From Acidobacteriaceae bacterium (GTDB lineage Bacteria > Acidobacteriota > Terriglobia > Bryobacterales > Bryobacteraceae): a stretch of 64,000 nucleotides of DNA. Below the pieces are notes generated by a model. It was not told the origin of the DNA and searched no databases. It was given only the letters and a program-made list of their open reading frames with translations. A program made the position numbers and the translations under genes. The stretch lies in the NCBI GenBank assembly GCA_019240475.1, contig JAFAYI010000019.1:1-64000 (forward strand). The letters run 5' to 3'. Below are positions 1 through 9,088 of the stretch, piece after piece; the stretch's first letter is position 1; each line of letters starts with the position of its first letter.

Positions 1-2
1 CC

Positions 3-1655
3 GGGAGCAGCTGCGCCGTCTCGATCACGTTCACCCCGGCGGCTTCCGGCACCCGCACGGGAGCCGTGGCGTTCACCGATGCGGCCGGGTCCCAGTCCGT
101 CTCCCTGAGCGGCACCGGAATGCTCGCCACGGCGACATTGCAGCAAATTTCTGCCGGGACAGATGGATCCGCTTGGGCCCTCGATAATTCGAGTACAATT
201 TACGTGTTCAGGGATCAAGCGTTTCAAATCACAGCAGGCACACTAACGCAGGTCGTCGCGACGCAAGGCACTGCATGGGGACTTAACGCCGCAGGTCAGA
301 TCTTTGAATGGAATTCAACGCTATCTACCTGGACCTTGATGCCAGGAAACTTGTCGAAGATCGCCGTTGGATTTGACGGCGACGTTTGGGGTTTAAATAG
401 CGCGAACCAGATATATCATTTCATTCAACAAACTACGACGTGGTTACAAATTCCGGGAAACCTAGCTGAAATCTTTGTTGGATTTGACGGCGCTGTCTGG
501 GGTGTCAACGGAGGAGACCAAGTCTATCGATTCAATCCAGGGCGCCAAGTCTTCGAGCAAGCCGCCAGCGGGCCGACTAGACTTTCAGTCGGGGTGGACG
601 GCGACACTTGGGGGCTCGATATTGCTGGTTCGATCTATCACTTCAATCAGCTTAGCCAACAATGGGATCACATATCGGGGAGACTGAGCCAGATCTCGGT
701 CGGCTCAGGCACGAACGTGTGGGGATGCGATTTCTCGGGTACCGCCTATAAATATGACGCCCAAGCGCAAAGTTGGGCAGCTATCGGAGGAACGTTCGCA
801 CAGATCTCCGCAGGCGCGAATGGAGCAGTTTGGGGGATTGACTACTTGGGTCATGCTCAGCAGATCTTGGGAGGCAGTGCGAATCAAGCTCTCTACCAGT
901 TAGGCGGTTCATTGGTGCAGATATCCGCCGGAACAGACGGAGAAGTCTGGGGACTCAATTCAGGTGGTCAAATATTCCAATTCGACCTCGTTACCCAAAC
1001 CTGGAACTACGTCGAAGGGCAACTCAAACAAATCGCCGTGGGCACGAACGGGAATGTATGGGGGATAAATCCTTCCCACTCGATCTTTCACTACAATCCT
1101 GCAAGCAGAGGTTGGGATTACATTCCAGGAAGTTTGGTGCAAATTGCTGTGGGAGCAAACGGGGACGTCTGGGGCATTAATGAGATTGGCTCGGTCTTCA
1201 AATACGATACAGCGGCCGAAGGATGGCAATTGATTCCAGGCTCTCTGGCGCAATTATCGGTTGGAGCGGACGGTGCTGTCTGGGGAGTAAACTCTGGCGG
1301 ACAGGTTTACCGCTGGGATCCCATCCGAAAAATCTGGATTCACATTCCAGGCGTGCTTTCCCGAATTGCCGTGGGGTCAAGCAATAATGTTTGCGGCATC
1401 AACCCCCAAGGCGAGGTCTATTGCTACGATGCCACGCATCAGAGTTGGATTGACACCAGTCGCAATCTAGTTGGGATTGCCGTGGGTTTCGACGGAACGA
1501 TCTGGGGTACAGATCGCCTGCACCAGCTCTGGAAAATGGCGAGCTTGCCTGCCGGCTGGAATGAGATTCCCGGATCGGCCTCCCAAATTGCGGTGGGATC
1601 GGATGCGGTAGTTTGGACGATAAGTGCCTCGGGGTCTATTTACCACTTCAAGTAG
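3..1655 (+). CDS. Tectonin beta-propeller repeat protein (5' partial)
   Basis: The reading frame is open through the left edge of the window, so the true start is upstream and the in-frame GTG at 66 is internal. The first 38 or so residues match the end of a choice-of-anchor D / ASPM-SPD-2-Hydin-like beta domain, with the SITFTPAASGTRTG signature. After it come 14 tandem repeats of about 36 residues with the pattern (I/L)xVGxDGxVWGxN, then IYxFxxxxxxWxxIPG. That pattern is the tectonin (TECPR) beta-propeller blade, a carbohydrate- or surface-binding fold. Fourteen blades suggest two stacked propellers. The protein is probably secreted, but any signal peptide lies outside the window. The ligand cannot be told from sequence. 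Repeat 12 has Cys in place of the conserved Trp (VCGIN). Confidence 0.85.
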   Translation, partial: GSSCAVSITFTPAASGTRTGAVAFTDAAGSQSVSLSGTGMLATATLQQISAGTDGSAWALDNSSTIYVFRDQAFQITAGTLTQVVATQGTAWGLNAAGQIFEWNSTLSTWTLMPGNLSKIAVGFDGDVWGLNSANQIYHFIQQTTTWLQIPGNLAEIFVGFDGAVWGVNGGDQVYRFNPGRQVFEQAASGPTRLSVGVDGDTWGLDIAGSIYHFNQLSQQWDHISGRLSQISVGSGTNVWGCDFSGTAYKYDAQAQSWAAIGGTFAQISAGANGAVWGIDYLGHAQQILGGSANQALYQLGGSLVQISAGTDGEVWGLNSGGQIFQFDLVTQTWNYVEGQLKQIAVGTNGNVWGINPSHSIFHYNPASRGWDYIPGSLVQIAVGANGDVWGINEIGSVFKYDTAAEGWQLIPGSLAQLSVGADGAVWGVNSGGQVYRWDPIRKIWIHIPGVLSRIAVGSSNNVCGINPQGEVYCYDATHQSWIDTSRNLVGIAVGFDGTIWGTDRLHQLWKMASLPAGWNEIPGSASQIAVGSDAVVWTISASGSIYHFK

Positions 1656-2129
1656 CCTGAAAATCAGTAAGATGAAGACTGCCGCATTACCGGATGCTTG
1701 AGGCCCGCATGATGCCGCCCTATAGTCTTTCTTCTGCCGCCGTCGCTTTACTGAAACTCACCGCTAACTGCTCGCGTTTTTCCCGGATCGCCATTGCGCC
1801 GTCATGGGTACAGCCCGCGGCGTGCCATTCCTCCTCGTCCCCTGCGACTGCCTTCGCGCATCCAGCAAACGCTCTCATTCACACCCGACCACACTCTGTC
1901 AAGACACTCCCTCAAACGATTTTCCACGCATTCTGCAAGTCGGTGACAAAAGAGCAAAAAAAATTATCTCGCCTTGCTTGAATGACTTAACCACCAAAGA
2001 CGGGGCTTGGGCGAGGTCAGCTCTGAGACATTGAATTTGCAAGTCGATCAGTTGAGCTTGAGTGACGAGTATTCCGGCCCAGGTTCGAACTTGCTTGAGA
2101 TTCGTAGCCAACAAAAGGGAGATAAGCAG
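1656..2129. other. Non-coding or degenerate stretch
   Basis: I see no convincing gene between the tectonin protein and the zinc-ribbon ORF. Short open frames exist on both strands but have no domain-like composition and no Shine-Dalgarno site. An A-rich run lies near 1953-1967. The stretch may be the promoter region for the next small gene plus gene debris. Confidence 0.4.
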
Positions 2130-2516
2130 ATGCAAAAGAATCGGACCCGAATAGTCAAGAGAGATGTGCGTTGCCCGGCTTGCGGACGCCGCATCGAGAC
2201 AGAATCCATTGTGCGAACCGCTTACCGAACTGCACACAAGCTTAGCGCCGCACCGGGAGAATTAACTCAGTGTTCTTGCAACAGAATGCTAGAGTATGTC
2301 GGACCTCCGGGCAGTCTTTCGGTGATATTTGCGCGCCCGGGGAGGGTTCGGGCGTTCAGAGAGCTGGAACACGAACAACCCGGACGCGGCGGGCTCGCGC
2401 CGTTAGTCTCATACATAATAAGGTATCGCAAGATGCCCCGCGATAAAGCCTCCCGTATGCCTCTCAATTGCGTCACTCGCCCTGCCAGGCAAGCTACGAG
2501 AAAAAGACCAGCATGA
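2130..2516 (+). CDS. Small zinc-ribbon protein, unknown function
   Basis: The frame opens at 2007, but I chose the ATG at 2130 because it follows a purine-rich AAAAGGGAGA stretch, giving 128 residues. The N-terminal third holds CPACGRR and, about 40 residues later, CSCNRM, a plausible four-cysteine zinc site. The rest is basic (many Arg) with no recognisable domain. It could bind nucleic acid, but nothing shows that directly. The gene stands alone on its strand in a low-density region. Function unknown; existence moderately likely. Confidence 0.45.
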   Translation: MQKNRTRIVKRDVRCPACGRRIETESIVRTAYRTAHKLSAAPGELTQCSCNRMLEYVGPPGSLSVIFARPGRVRAFRELEHEQPGRGGLAPLVSYIIRYRKMPRDKASRMPLNCVTRPARQATRKRPA

Positions 2517-2518
2517 CG

Positions 2519-2820
2519 GAGCAAAGCCAGACGAATTGACTATGCCTTTCTGAGCGTTTCTGGGGTATGCGGAGGCTCTAGCGCCGCGCGGTCTGGCCGG
2601 TTGAAGGGCCGCGCAACCGAGTCAGAACGGAGACCGTCTCCCCGAAGTGCGCCAGATCCGAGAGGGGCAGCTCAAGAAGGAGCGTTGGCCGCGCAGAGCC
2701 GCCCCTCTTGCCAACGAGGACACTTCCGGCGCTCCGATGGAGCGATGGCACTTCGGTAACATTTCTCGTGAGCAACACGAATGGAAGAATACTTGACCGG
2801 ATCATGCTCCAGAACATCGC
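2519..2820. other. Intergenic stretch downstream of two converging genes
   Basis: This lies between the converging zinc-ribbon ORF and the anti-sigma-like gene. A 79-codon minus-strand frame (2578-2817) is open but lacks domain features. It could be debris of a gene that once followed the anti-sigma-like gene. No clear terminator hairpin with a T-run was seen. Confidence 0.3.
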
Positions 2821-3441
2821 TTATCGCACGTAGAAGACGAATTCTCGAAGCAGTTCCGATCTGCTATTTGCTGCTCGTTTACCGAGCTCCAGAATGTACC
2901 ATCCGCCCCGGCGAAACGGGGGAAGCACTATCTGGGCTACATCTTCTTGCACCAAAGTTTTTCCTTTCCAAACCTCTGCTCCTTGAGCATCGAACACCTG
3001 CACGATCACAGGGCCAGGAGATAGGTCGACAGCATCCGCGATCAGGTTAATATCGGAGTCGCGTGGGACTGCTTCCAAGTCGGAACCCCGATCGGCATGC
3101 ATGACGACCCTAGGTGTACCGGTTTCCTGCCTAACACGCAGCGGGAGCAACAGACAAATAGCGACGCACGGGACAAAGGCAACATACGACAATCGTGGCA
3201 GTGCGAGGCCAAACCATCTCCCGGGCCATTCGACATTAGGTACGGCATGCTCAAGCTGCACCGCGCGCAGGCCCATCTTCATCGCGGCCACTTCTTCGTC
3301 CATGGTCTCGAGCCTTAGCGTGCACGACTCGCACGCGAGTATGTGCGTTTCGATTGCCGCGATCTCGTTCTCAGGGGTCCGTTCTAAGATGTACTCCTCT
3401 AGAGCATCGTCGGGTATGTGAGCTTGGCTAATTATTTGCAA
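2821..3441 (-). CDS. Anti-sigma-like membrane protein with zinc-finger HxxxCxxC
   Basis: The 206-residue protein starts at a TTG (3441), which follows GAGG by 8 nt. Residues of about 10-45 carry the anti-sigma zinc-finger signature HILACESC (HxxxCxxC) that holds ECF sigma factors. A single hydrophobic segment follows (YVAFVPCVAICLLLPL, about residues 87-102). The remaining roughly 100 residues are a predicted extracytoplasmic beta-rich domain. In this family the cytoplasmic zinc finger binds an ECF sigma and the outer domain senses a signal. No sigma factor gene is adjacent, so either the partner is elsewhere or the locus has been broken. Confidence 0.7.
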   Translation of the reverse strand: MQIISQAHIPDDALEEYILERTPENEIAAIETHILACESCTLRLETMDEEVAAMKMGLRAVQLEHAVPNVEWPGRWFGLALPRLSYVAFVPCVAICLLLPLRVRQETGTPRVVMHADRGSDLEAVPRDSDINLIADAVDLSPGPVIVQVFDAQGAEVWKGKTLVQEDVAQIVLPPFRRGGWYILELGKRAANSRSELLREFVFYVR

Positions 3442-3579
3442 GTTTTATACCTCGCAAGACAGGTTCGAATAGGAGGCAACTGTTCTCAGGCGCATCCTGA
3501 TCAATTTTTGGCCCGAATCAGACTCCGTTCAGAGCAACTTTAGGGGCACGAGTGGGACGATATTTCACTGTGGGCGTTA

Positions 3580-3708
3580 ATGGATCCAACATGCGCAACA
3601 GGACTGATTCAATGCTACGAAAACCAGGAAGAAGATAGAGAGGTTGACAAGCTGGCGAGAGAACTCCTCGCTGATCGAGGTGTATGGCAATTCCGGTGTT
3701 CTGGTTAA
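3580..3708 (+). CDS. Possible 42-residue protein
   Basis: A short frame from ATG 3580 to TAA encodes an acidic helical peptide containing QEEDREVDKLARELLADRG and ending in a Trp/Cys-containing tail (WQFRCSG). The composition looks protein-like, with charged heptads, but there is no good Shine-Dalgarno site and no family I recognise. It may be a gene remnant. Confidence 0.22.
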   Translation: MDPTCATGLIQCYENQEEDREVDKLARELLADRGVWQFRCSG

Positions 3709-3735
3709 TGAATTTCCCAAGCCGGGGAGAGTCAT

Positions 3736-3966
3736 CTAGACCGAATCTGGTGAGGATTGCTGGCCGGTCGGGCGTGGTCTGGCGCAGCGCGCGAGCCCTC
3801 CTTTGCGCGCTTCCGCGCTCCGCTGTTCCGCCGTTAGCTTTGCGAATCGATTTGCCCCGAACAAATCCAAACCGTGGAGATCGGACGAACTGCCACCCTC
3901 CGTCAGCAAGCTTCCGCAGTGCGGACACTCTATGGCGGCGAGAGGCGGTTTCCGGCGTGGCTCCAA
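3736..3966 (-). CDS. Small CPHCG protein with acidobacterial-type 'LTAEQRSAEARKGG' tail
   Basis: The 76-residue protein has one CPHCG half zinc-knuckle near residue 14. Its basic segment (KLTAEQRSAEARKGGLARC) resembles the 'LTPEQRSxxARKAAxARW' motif I associate with small uncharacterised proteins of acidobacterial genomes. That resemblance is from memory and unchecked. The second pair of zinc ligands is not obvious, so the metal site may be incomplete or shared in a dimer. It stands alone on its strand, upstream of the anti-sigma-like gene. Function unknown. Confidence 0.4.
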   Translation of the reverse strand: MEPRRKPPLAAIECPHCGSLLTEGGSSSDLHGLDLFGANRFAKLTAEQRSAEARKGGLARCARPRPTGQQSSPDSV

Positions 3967-4209
3967 CAGGCACTAAATGAAGTGTGCGGACGAAACCGGA
4001 TCGCTCTCAGACTATTCCTTGGCAATCTAGACGCATGCACGGATTCGAGATTTCCACATTCAAGTTCAATTGACGTTAATCGTTGCGATGGCTGCCGAAA
4101 TACGACTCAGGTGAGCTGGCCTGAATGAGAAGCTAAGGAATAAACAGAACGAGAACCGTGGATGCTTCCTGGTTCGGAGTCCCTCGGTCTACCCTGCCCG
4201 CATTTGAAA

Positions 4210-4380
4210 TCAACCAGTTGGATCAGTTTCGATCCTGACTTGGCGTTCCAAGCAAAGTTTCATTGCCTCTAAGCGTTCCACAACCGCAAACTCCGGCATT
4301 TTAAGGGCGAGTGCAAGATCCGCAACCGATTTGCCCTTCTGATGTTCGCGGTAGACTAACAGCGGCCAGAGCTGAAGCAT
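4210..4380 (-). pseudogene. 3' remnant or micro-protein with a small winged-helix-like domain
   Basis: From ATG 4380 the frame encodes 56 residues, including LLVYREHQKGKSVADLALAL, then PEFAVVERLEAM and a stop. The same frame is open and protein-like for a further 17 codons upstream (ending ENTQCSKELNC) before a TAG. That suggests the 3' end of a longer gene that lost its 5' part. The helical pattern (D-x-A, P-x-x-x-V) resembles a small winged-helix module. Too short for a firm family call. Confidence 0.35.
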
Positions 4381-4497
4381 GCAGTTTAGTTCTTTGCTGC
4401 ACTGCGTATTCTCATAAGCCAGGAGGGTCTAAGCTGGCCGAATCACACTAATCGTGATGTTCAGCTGCTATGGGCCGATGAGAATGAAGGGTGCGCC

Positions 4498-4752
4498 ATG
4501 TCTCGAGAGACTTGGATTCTTTCCTGTGAACCCGTCGTGATTGGCAGATCGAGTGCGTCGGCGCCACACATCTCTTTACAGGAACATCGGCTCGGTGTGA
4601 AAGCACTTGCGGCCGCGATATACGAACGTCAGCCACGGGCGTGGACCGGCGATCAGTGGGAGTGCCCGCAGTGCTTTGAATTGAATTTCCGCCATTCCGT
4701 TGAATGCTGGTGCGGCATCAGCCGGGATGGTTTGCCTGAATTTTGCGATTAG
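4498..4752 (+). CDS. Small protein with C-terminal zinc-ribbon-like site
   Basis: The 84-residue ORF ends with WECPQCFELN, then VECWCG: a CxxC pair and a CxC pair in a Trp-rich context that could fold as a rubredoxin- or RanBP2-type zinc knuckle. The start at 4498 is the first ATG, and no strong Shine-Dalgarno site is visible. No known family is recognised. It is one of several orphan cysteine-rich small ORFs between 2 and 5.5 kb. Confidence 0.35.
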   Translation: MSRETWILSCEPVVIGRSSASAPHISLQEHRLGVKALAAAIYERQPRAWTGDQWECPQCFELNFRHSVECWCGISRDGLPEFCD

Positions 4753-5266
4753 TGGGCCGAGCGTTCGAAGAAGCGTCCTGAGAACGGACGACCGCTGGAA
4801 AAAAATCTGGCCTGCCTCCGGTTCGTTGGTTGGCTCATCTCATATTCAGGAGCGCTCGAAGCCCCCTCATGAGAATGGCTTCCGTGAAACCAACCCACGA
4901 AGGCTTAGGTTTTTGTCGGTCGCGCGACTCGTAAGGGAACCGGCACAATCCTGTCCTGAAGTCCTCACGGAGTAGTACGTTGCAAGGTGCAACACTGCCG
5001 CTTCGAGGTCGACTAGAGCAGTAGGGACTTGAGCGCAGTGTCGGCCAAGCCGGCATTGGGAGGATCGCGCTGTCATGCGTCGGTGCGACGCTTGCGTCCC
5101 TCATCTCCGTCAGGAAAGTGGAGGGCGAGGAGCGATGCACATGGAGTGGTGCATCGCCCGCCAAATCTGATCGAAGATCTGGTCCGGCCGTATCACCCTT
5201 TTGCTCTACTCTTTCGGGCGGAGCATATTATCGAGTAATAGCAGAACCGCAAAATCGCGGAGGAAC
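4753..5266. other. Degenerate stretch without a supported gene
   Basis: Open frames exist on both strands, but none has a recognisable motif, domain-like composition or ribosome-binding site. No clear repeat or terminator was seen. Confidence 0.35.
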
Positions 5267-5500
5267 GTGGAGCGTTGTGACCTATGCGCGCGCCTGGAGC
5301 GCGTTCGTTTAGAAAGCCTGACCGAATACAAGGCGGCGCTTAACCGGCAAACGGACCATCTTCAGAAGAGGATTGCCGCGGCTTACTACACACCCTACGA
5401 AACGGATCGGGAGATTGCTGTCGATGTCCGGCGAAAGGCGGATGCATACATGAACGCGGACGGGGCATTATCCGAGCACCTGGGAAATCACCATTCCTGA
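5267..5500 (+). CDS. Small helical protein with CDLC motif
   Basis: I chose the GTG at 5267 because GGAGG sits just upstream, although its spacing of about 3 nt is tight. The frame is open from 5201. The roughly 77-residue product begins with VERCDLC. A long amphipathic helix follows (RLESLTEYKAALNRQ...), with a YYTPYETDRE segment. The composition is convincing for a real protein, but I recognise no family. The lone CxxC could be half of an intermolecular zinc site. Confidence 0.45.
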   Translation: MERCDLCARLERVRLESLTEYKAALNRQTDHLQKRIAAAYYTPYETDREIAVDVRRKADAYMNADGALSEHLGNHHS

Positions 5501-6214
5501 AGCCGGAAGCGTCGAGGAGTGGCCCCTCAATAGTAATCTGCAGAGCTCATGAATTGATTACATCGAGAGCAGGTCAATTTGCAGCGGCTTTGTGGCGACC
5601 TGATCGCGGCGGGGACAGTAAAGCATCCGTTCTTCAGCGTCCGACGAGGCGCGGTTCTCATCCGACATCGGAGCGTCGGTTAGGCTGTTTTGGAATTCAT
5701 TTCCTCAAGGGTTTGACACGGTCTGGCACGCGCCGCGCTATCGCAGAGCCGCTCCCGGGTAGCTGCCTCAGTTTCATCGCTGCCGGCAGCCCCTTCATTT
5801 TCCAATCAGGTGTTCCGGTGGCGGGTCTTCAAGGAAGAGAGGGCGATATAGCCGGATCGCTGCGACACATATTCATAGGGGAGCGAGCCTCGCGCAAGCG
5901 CGACTCGCTGTTTTAGGCGAGGGGCGGGGGTTACAAGTTGCTCACGTGGAGAATCGCGAGTTGTGTAGAAAGCAGAAAAATTTTTGTCGATGAACGAATT
6001 TTGGTCGACGGTCCGCACTAAGCATGTAGGATCACCCAAGAACGGTCTCTTTAAGGACGATTAAGGTCAATTCTGCCGTTGTAGCTGAAAGCTGGGGAAG
6101 CAAATGGAAATTTGCATTCTCTTCTAGGATCCATATAAGTCGTCTCAGACCTAAATCGATGATCCGTTTCGATCCTACGAAAATTGCGTCATCTGATTTA
6201 GTTGGGAGGTTACC
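5501..6214. other. Long intergenic region upstream of the beta-helix gene
   Basis: This holds the hairpin at 5882-5914 and presumably the promoter of the beta-helix gene, whose Shine-Dalgarno GGGAGG lies just before ATG 6215. I see no supported gene. A 120-codon plus-strand frame (5554-5916) lacks any motif and runs through the hairpin. Confidence 0.4.
5882..5914 (+). terminator. Putative intrinsic terminator
   Basis: A 6-bp outer stem (agcgag/ctcgct) and a 5-bp inner stem (tcgcg/cgcga) are joined by a CC bulge on the left side and close on a CAAG loop. A G and a short T4 run follow. The T-run is short, so strength is uncertain. The nearest upstream gene ends at 5500. Confidence 0.5.
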
Positions 6215-8992
6215 ATGCTTGTTGCGCGACTCCGCGTCGTCTTGGGAATAGCATTTTTCTACGTCGTTTGCCAAGCCGTCTTTACCATGCCTTTGTTTGC
6301 GGCAGGTTGGACATTCTACGTCGCGCCCTGGGGAAACGACCACAACAACGGAACTAGTCTCCGCTCTCCTTGGCGGAGCATCGGGTATGCCGTTTTCCAG
6401 ATGCATGGCGGCGACACTCTTTATGTACGAGGCGGCATTTACTCGAACCAGGGCTTGACGGTCGAACCGGGCGTCAGCACACCGAGCGAGCCTTTGCGAA
6501 TTGCGGCTTATCCGGGGGAAACGCCAGTGCTTACGGGCGAGGAGCCATACGGCGTCGTAGCCGAAATCCAAAGTCCAACGATCATTGATGGATTGCATTT
6601 CGAAAACTTTATAAACGTCAGCGATGCCGTCGACATTTGGAATTCACATGTCACGATTCAGAACTGTACGTTTCGAAACGTCCCATATCAGTTCATCCGC
6701 TTGATGTACGCGGATCACGTCACGATTCAAAACAACTTCTTTGACGGTAACGGAGAACTGCAGAGTTACGGCCAAGGCGATGCAATCTTTGCAGGAAGCG
6801 CGACCGATGTCTTAGTTCAGAACAACTATGACACACGTGCGGGCCACTACTTCTTTGACGCCATGGCACTCCCGGGCGGTGGGAGCCCTTCTTCACGGAT
6901 CGTGGTTCGGGATAATACGGTACAGTCTTTTTGGGGTGGCGGCATTGGATACGGTTCCGCCCAAAACCTGCTCTTTGAATACAACCGCGTGAGCTACGTT
7001 GGACAAGGTGTTCCATACATTAAAGCAAGCTTTGAAATCGCTGGCCCCCTGAGTATCACTCGTTTCAACATTGCAACTTACGAAGCCGGCTGGTATGACG
7101 ACAATGTATTGGACGTTGTCGCCGAGGACAACGGGGGTGCGCAGGATGCGGTAGATAACCGGATTTATGGCAACGTCTTTTATCACAACGATTACCTGCC
7201 GATATTTTTGAGCGAGCGCTACGAGCGCAATTTGACCGACAATAAATGGCTCAATAACCTCCTTTACTATAACCAGACGACCGCGGCCCCTGGCATGACC
7301 GATTACATTCAGGTCGAGACCTATCATGCTTACCCAGGGTGCCCGACTGACGCACCCGACTGCACGAATTATGTTTGGACAAAGTTTCCGAACTGGAACT
7401 ATTTTCAAAGCAACCTAATTCTCCACGCCGACGCAAATGGAGATTATCCAGGGCTAGCGCACATCAGCTATGTCAGCGATGTTGCTAATGCCGGTTGGAA
7501 AATCGGCGACTTCACGGATGATGTCGCGCAAGCGCAGAACAGCTATAGCCCGTTCATCTCAGGCAATATCCAGGAGAATCCCGCGTTCGTCGACGAGGCA
7601 GGGGGAGACTTCAGGTTGAGACCTGGTTCACCGGCTATTGCAGCGGGAGGCCATCTAGCGCATACCACCATAGCGGGCTCATCGAGGACCGTTCCTGTTG
7701 ATGATCCGTATTTCTTTACAAACGGCTTGGGCGTGATTCCTGGGGATGTCATTAGGATCGGAACCAATGCGCCGGTGACGGTAACGGCGGTCAGTCACGA
7801 GAGCAGTTTCTTGACGGTCAGCACGGAGGTGACCTTCAACCGCGGGGACAACGTTGATCTTGCGAACTTCAACGGAGCGGCGCCGGATATAGGAGCCTTC
7901 GAATACAGCGCGACCGCACCCTGGATCTACGGCACAGAGGCGGCGATTAGAAATGCGACCTCGGCTACTATCTCTTGGGTAACGAATACAGCAGCAACAA
8001 GCCAAGTCGATTACGGCACCACGAACACATATGGGCAGACCTCCGTTCCTGATAGCACCCTCAAGGAAAATCACAGCATAATCCTTCATGGGTTGTGGCC
8101 GAATACGACATACCACTATGCGGTGATCAGCAAAGAGTCAGACGGAGGACGTTCCATTTCCCAGGATGAGACCTTTACCACACCCCCATCGCGAGGCCCG
8201 ATGATCGAGAATGTGTTGGTCTCCAACATCTCCTCGACCGGGGTAACCGTTACGTGGACCACCAGCACGGCAAGCAGCACTCAGGTGTTCTGGAGCGGCA
8301 CGGATCGAGAATACGTCTTCAACCCAGGCTACGTGAATTCATCCCCCTTGAGCGATTTGTCAGGCGTGACGATCCACTCGGTCTCAGTTTCTGGTTTGCA
8401 TCCCGGCACGTTGTACCACTTCGCGCCTCAGAGTACCGACCTTAATGGCGACACATCATTTGCGCCTGATGCCACATTCGTGACGGAAGCGTTGACAGCT
8501 CAGAGTCCAGTCATATCCAACATCTCAATACATACTTCCGCTGGCTGGCTGGGATGGTTTGCAGGTACGCCCGGCCAAAGCTTTGCGCCCTCTGGAATGA
8601 ACTGCTGCGGCTATTCATACGGTCAAGCCACGTTCAGTTGGACAACAAGCACCGCGACCATTCGGAATAAAGTGCTCCTCATCCCGCTTGTCGGCGGTGG
8701 TTACTTGCAATCTGCCGAGCTCGACGATGGAACGGCGGTCGCGGTGTCTGGAAATCCCGACGCGACAACGAACCCGAGCATCACGGTTTACCAGCTCGCG
8801 CCGAATACGACCTACGTCTACATGCTGCAGAGCACTGACTCCGACGGGCATACAACAACCTCCCCTAATTACGAGTTCACAACACCCAGCACCGCCCCGC
8901 CTGCGGACGGAGATCGAGATTCTCCTAAGACGGCCGGATTAGTCTCGGAAAGTAGATCAAAGCTGGAGGTATCAAATCAAAAATTGAGGTAA
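6215..8992 (+). CDS. Secreted right-handed beta-helix protein with C-terminal fibronectin type III domains
   Basis: The 925-residue protein has a signal peptide (residues about 1-30, ending PLFAAG). Residues of about 35-550 form a parallel beta-helix, recognisable from the DUF1565-type opening (FYVAPWGNDHNNGTSLRSPW) and repeated xxIxNNxxxx turns. This part ends with the RLRPGSPAIAAGG and IGAFEYS signatures common to secreted polysaccharide-binding or lyase-like helices. Three fibronectin type III-like modules follow (about 565-660, 665-755, 770-895), each ending in a TFxTP-like strand. No catalytic residues can be assigned. ATG 6215 follows GGGAGG at good spacing. Likely an exoprotein acting on or binding polysaccharide, cell-free or surface-bound. 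Confidence 0.8.
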   Translation: MLVARLRVVLGIAFFYVVCQAVFTMPLFAAGWTFYVAPWGNDHNNGTSLRSPWRSIGYAVFQMHGGDTLYVRGGIYSNQGLTVEPGVSTPSEPLRIAAYPGETPVLTGEEPYGVVAEIQSPTIIDGLHFENFINVSDAVDIWNSHVTIQNCTFRNVPYQFIRLMYADHVTIQNNFFDGNGELQSYGQGDAIFAGSATDVLVQNNYDTRAGHYFFDAMALPGGGSPSSRIVVRDNTVQSFWGGGIGYGSAQNLLFEYNRVSYVGQGVPYIKASFEIAGPLSITRFNIATYEAGWYDDNVLDVVAEDNGGAQDAVDNRIYGNVFYHNDYLPIFLSERYERNLTDNKWLNNLLYYNQTTAAPGMTDYIQVETYHAYPGCPTDAPDCTNYVWTKFPNWNYFQSNLILHADANGDYPGLAHISYVSDVANAGWKIGDFTDDVAQAQNSYSPFISGNIQENPAFVDEAGGDFRLRPGSPAIAAGGHLAHTTIAGSSRTVPVDDPYFFTNGLGVIPGDVIRIGTNAPVTVTAVSHESSFLTVSTEVTFNRGDNVDLANFNGAAPDIGAFEYSATAPWIYGTEAAIRNATSATISWVTNTAATSQVDYGTTNTYGQTSVPDSTLKENHSIILHGLWPNTTYHYAVISKESDGGRSISQDETFTTPPSRGPMIENVLVSNISSTGVTVTWTTSTASSTQVFWSGTDREYVFNPGYVNSSPLSDLSGVTIHSVSVSGLHPGTLYHFAPQSTDLNGDTSFAPDATFVTEALTAQSPVISNISIHTSAGWLGWFAGTPGQSFAPSGMNCCGYSYGQATFSWTTSTATIRNKVLLIPLVGGGYLQSAELDDGTAVAVSGNPDATTNPSITVYQLAPNTTYVYMLQSTDSDGHTTTSPNYEFTTPSTAPPADGDRDSPKTAGLVSESRSKLEVSNQKLR

Positions 8993-9088
8993 AGTGGCGC
9001 GTTTGGCGTCCTTCCAAGAGGGTTTAGGCTATCGAATCGAGACGAATCTGGCGAAAATCGTGCCCACGCTCAGCAGGTGTTGATGCGT

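Noticed and set aside
3518..3973. 151-codon minus-strand ORF overlapping the CPHCG protein
   Set aside because: Arg-rich, motif-less; the overlapping frame with CPHCG and the EQRS motif is more convincing.
5554..5916. 120-codon plus-strand ORF before the beta-helix gene
   Set aside because: No motif or ribosome-binding site, and it runs through the hairpin at 5882-5914.
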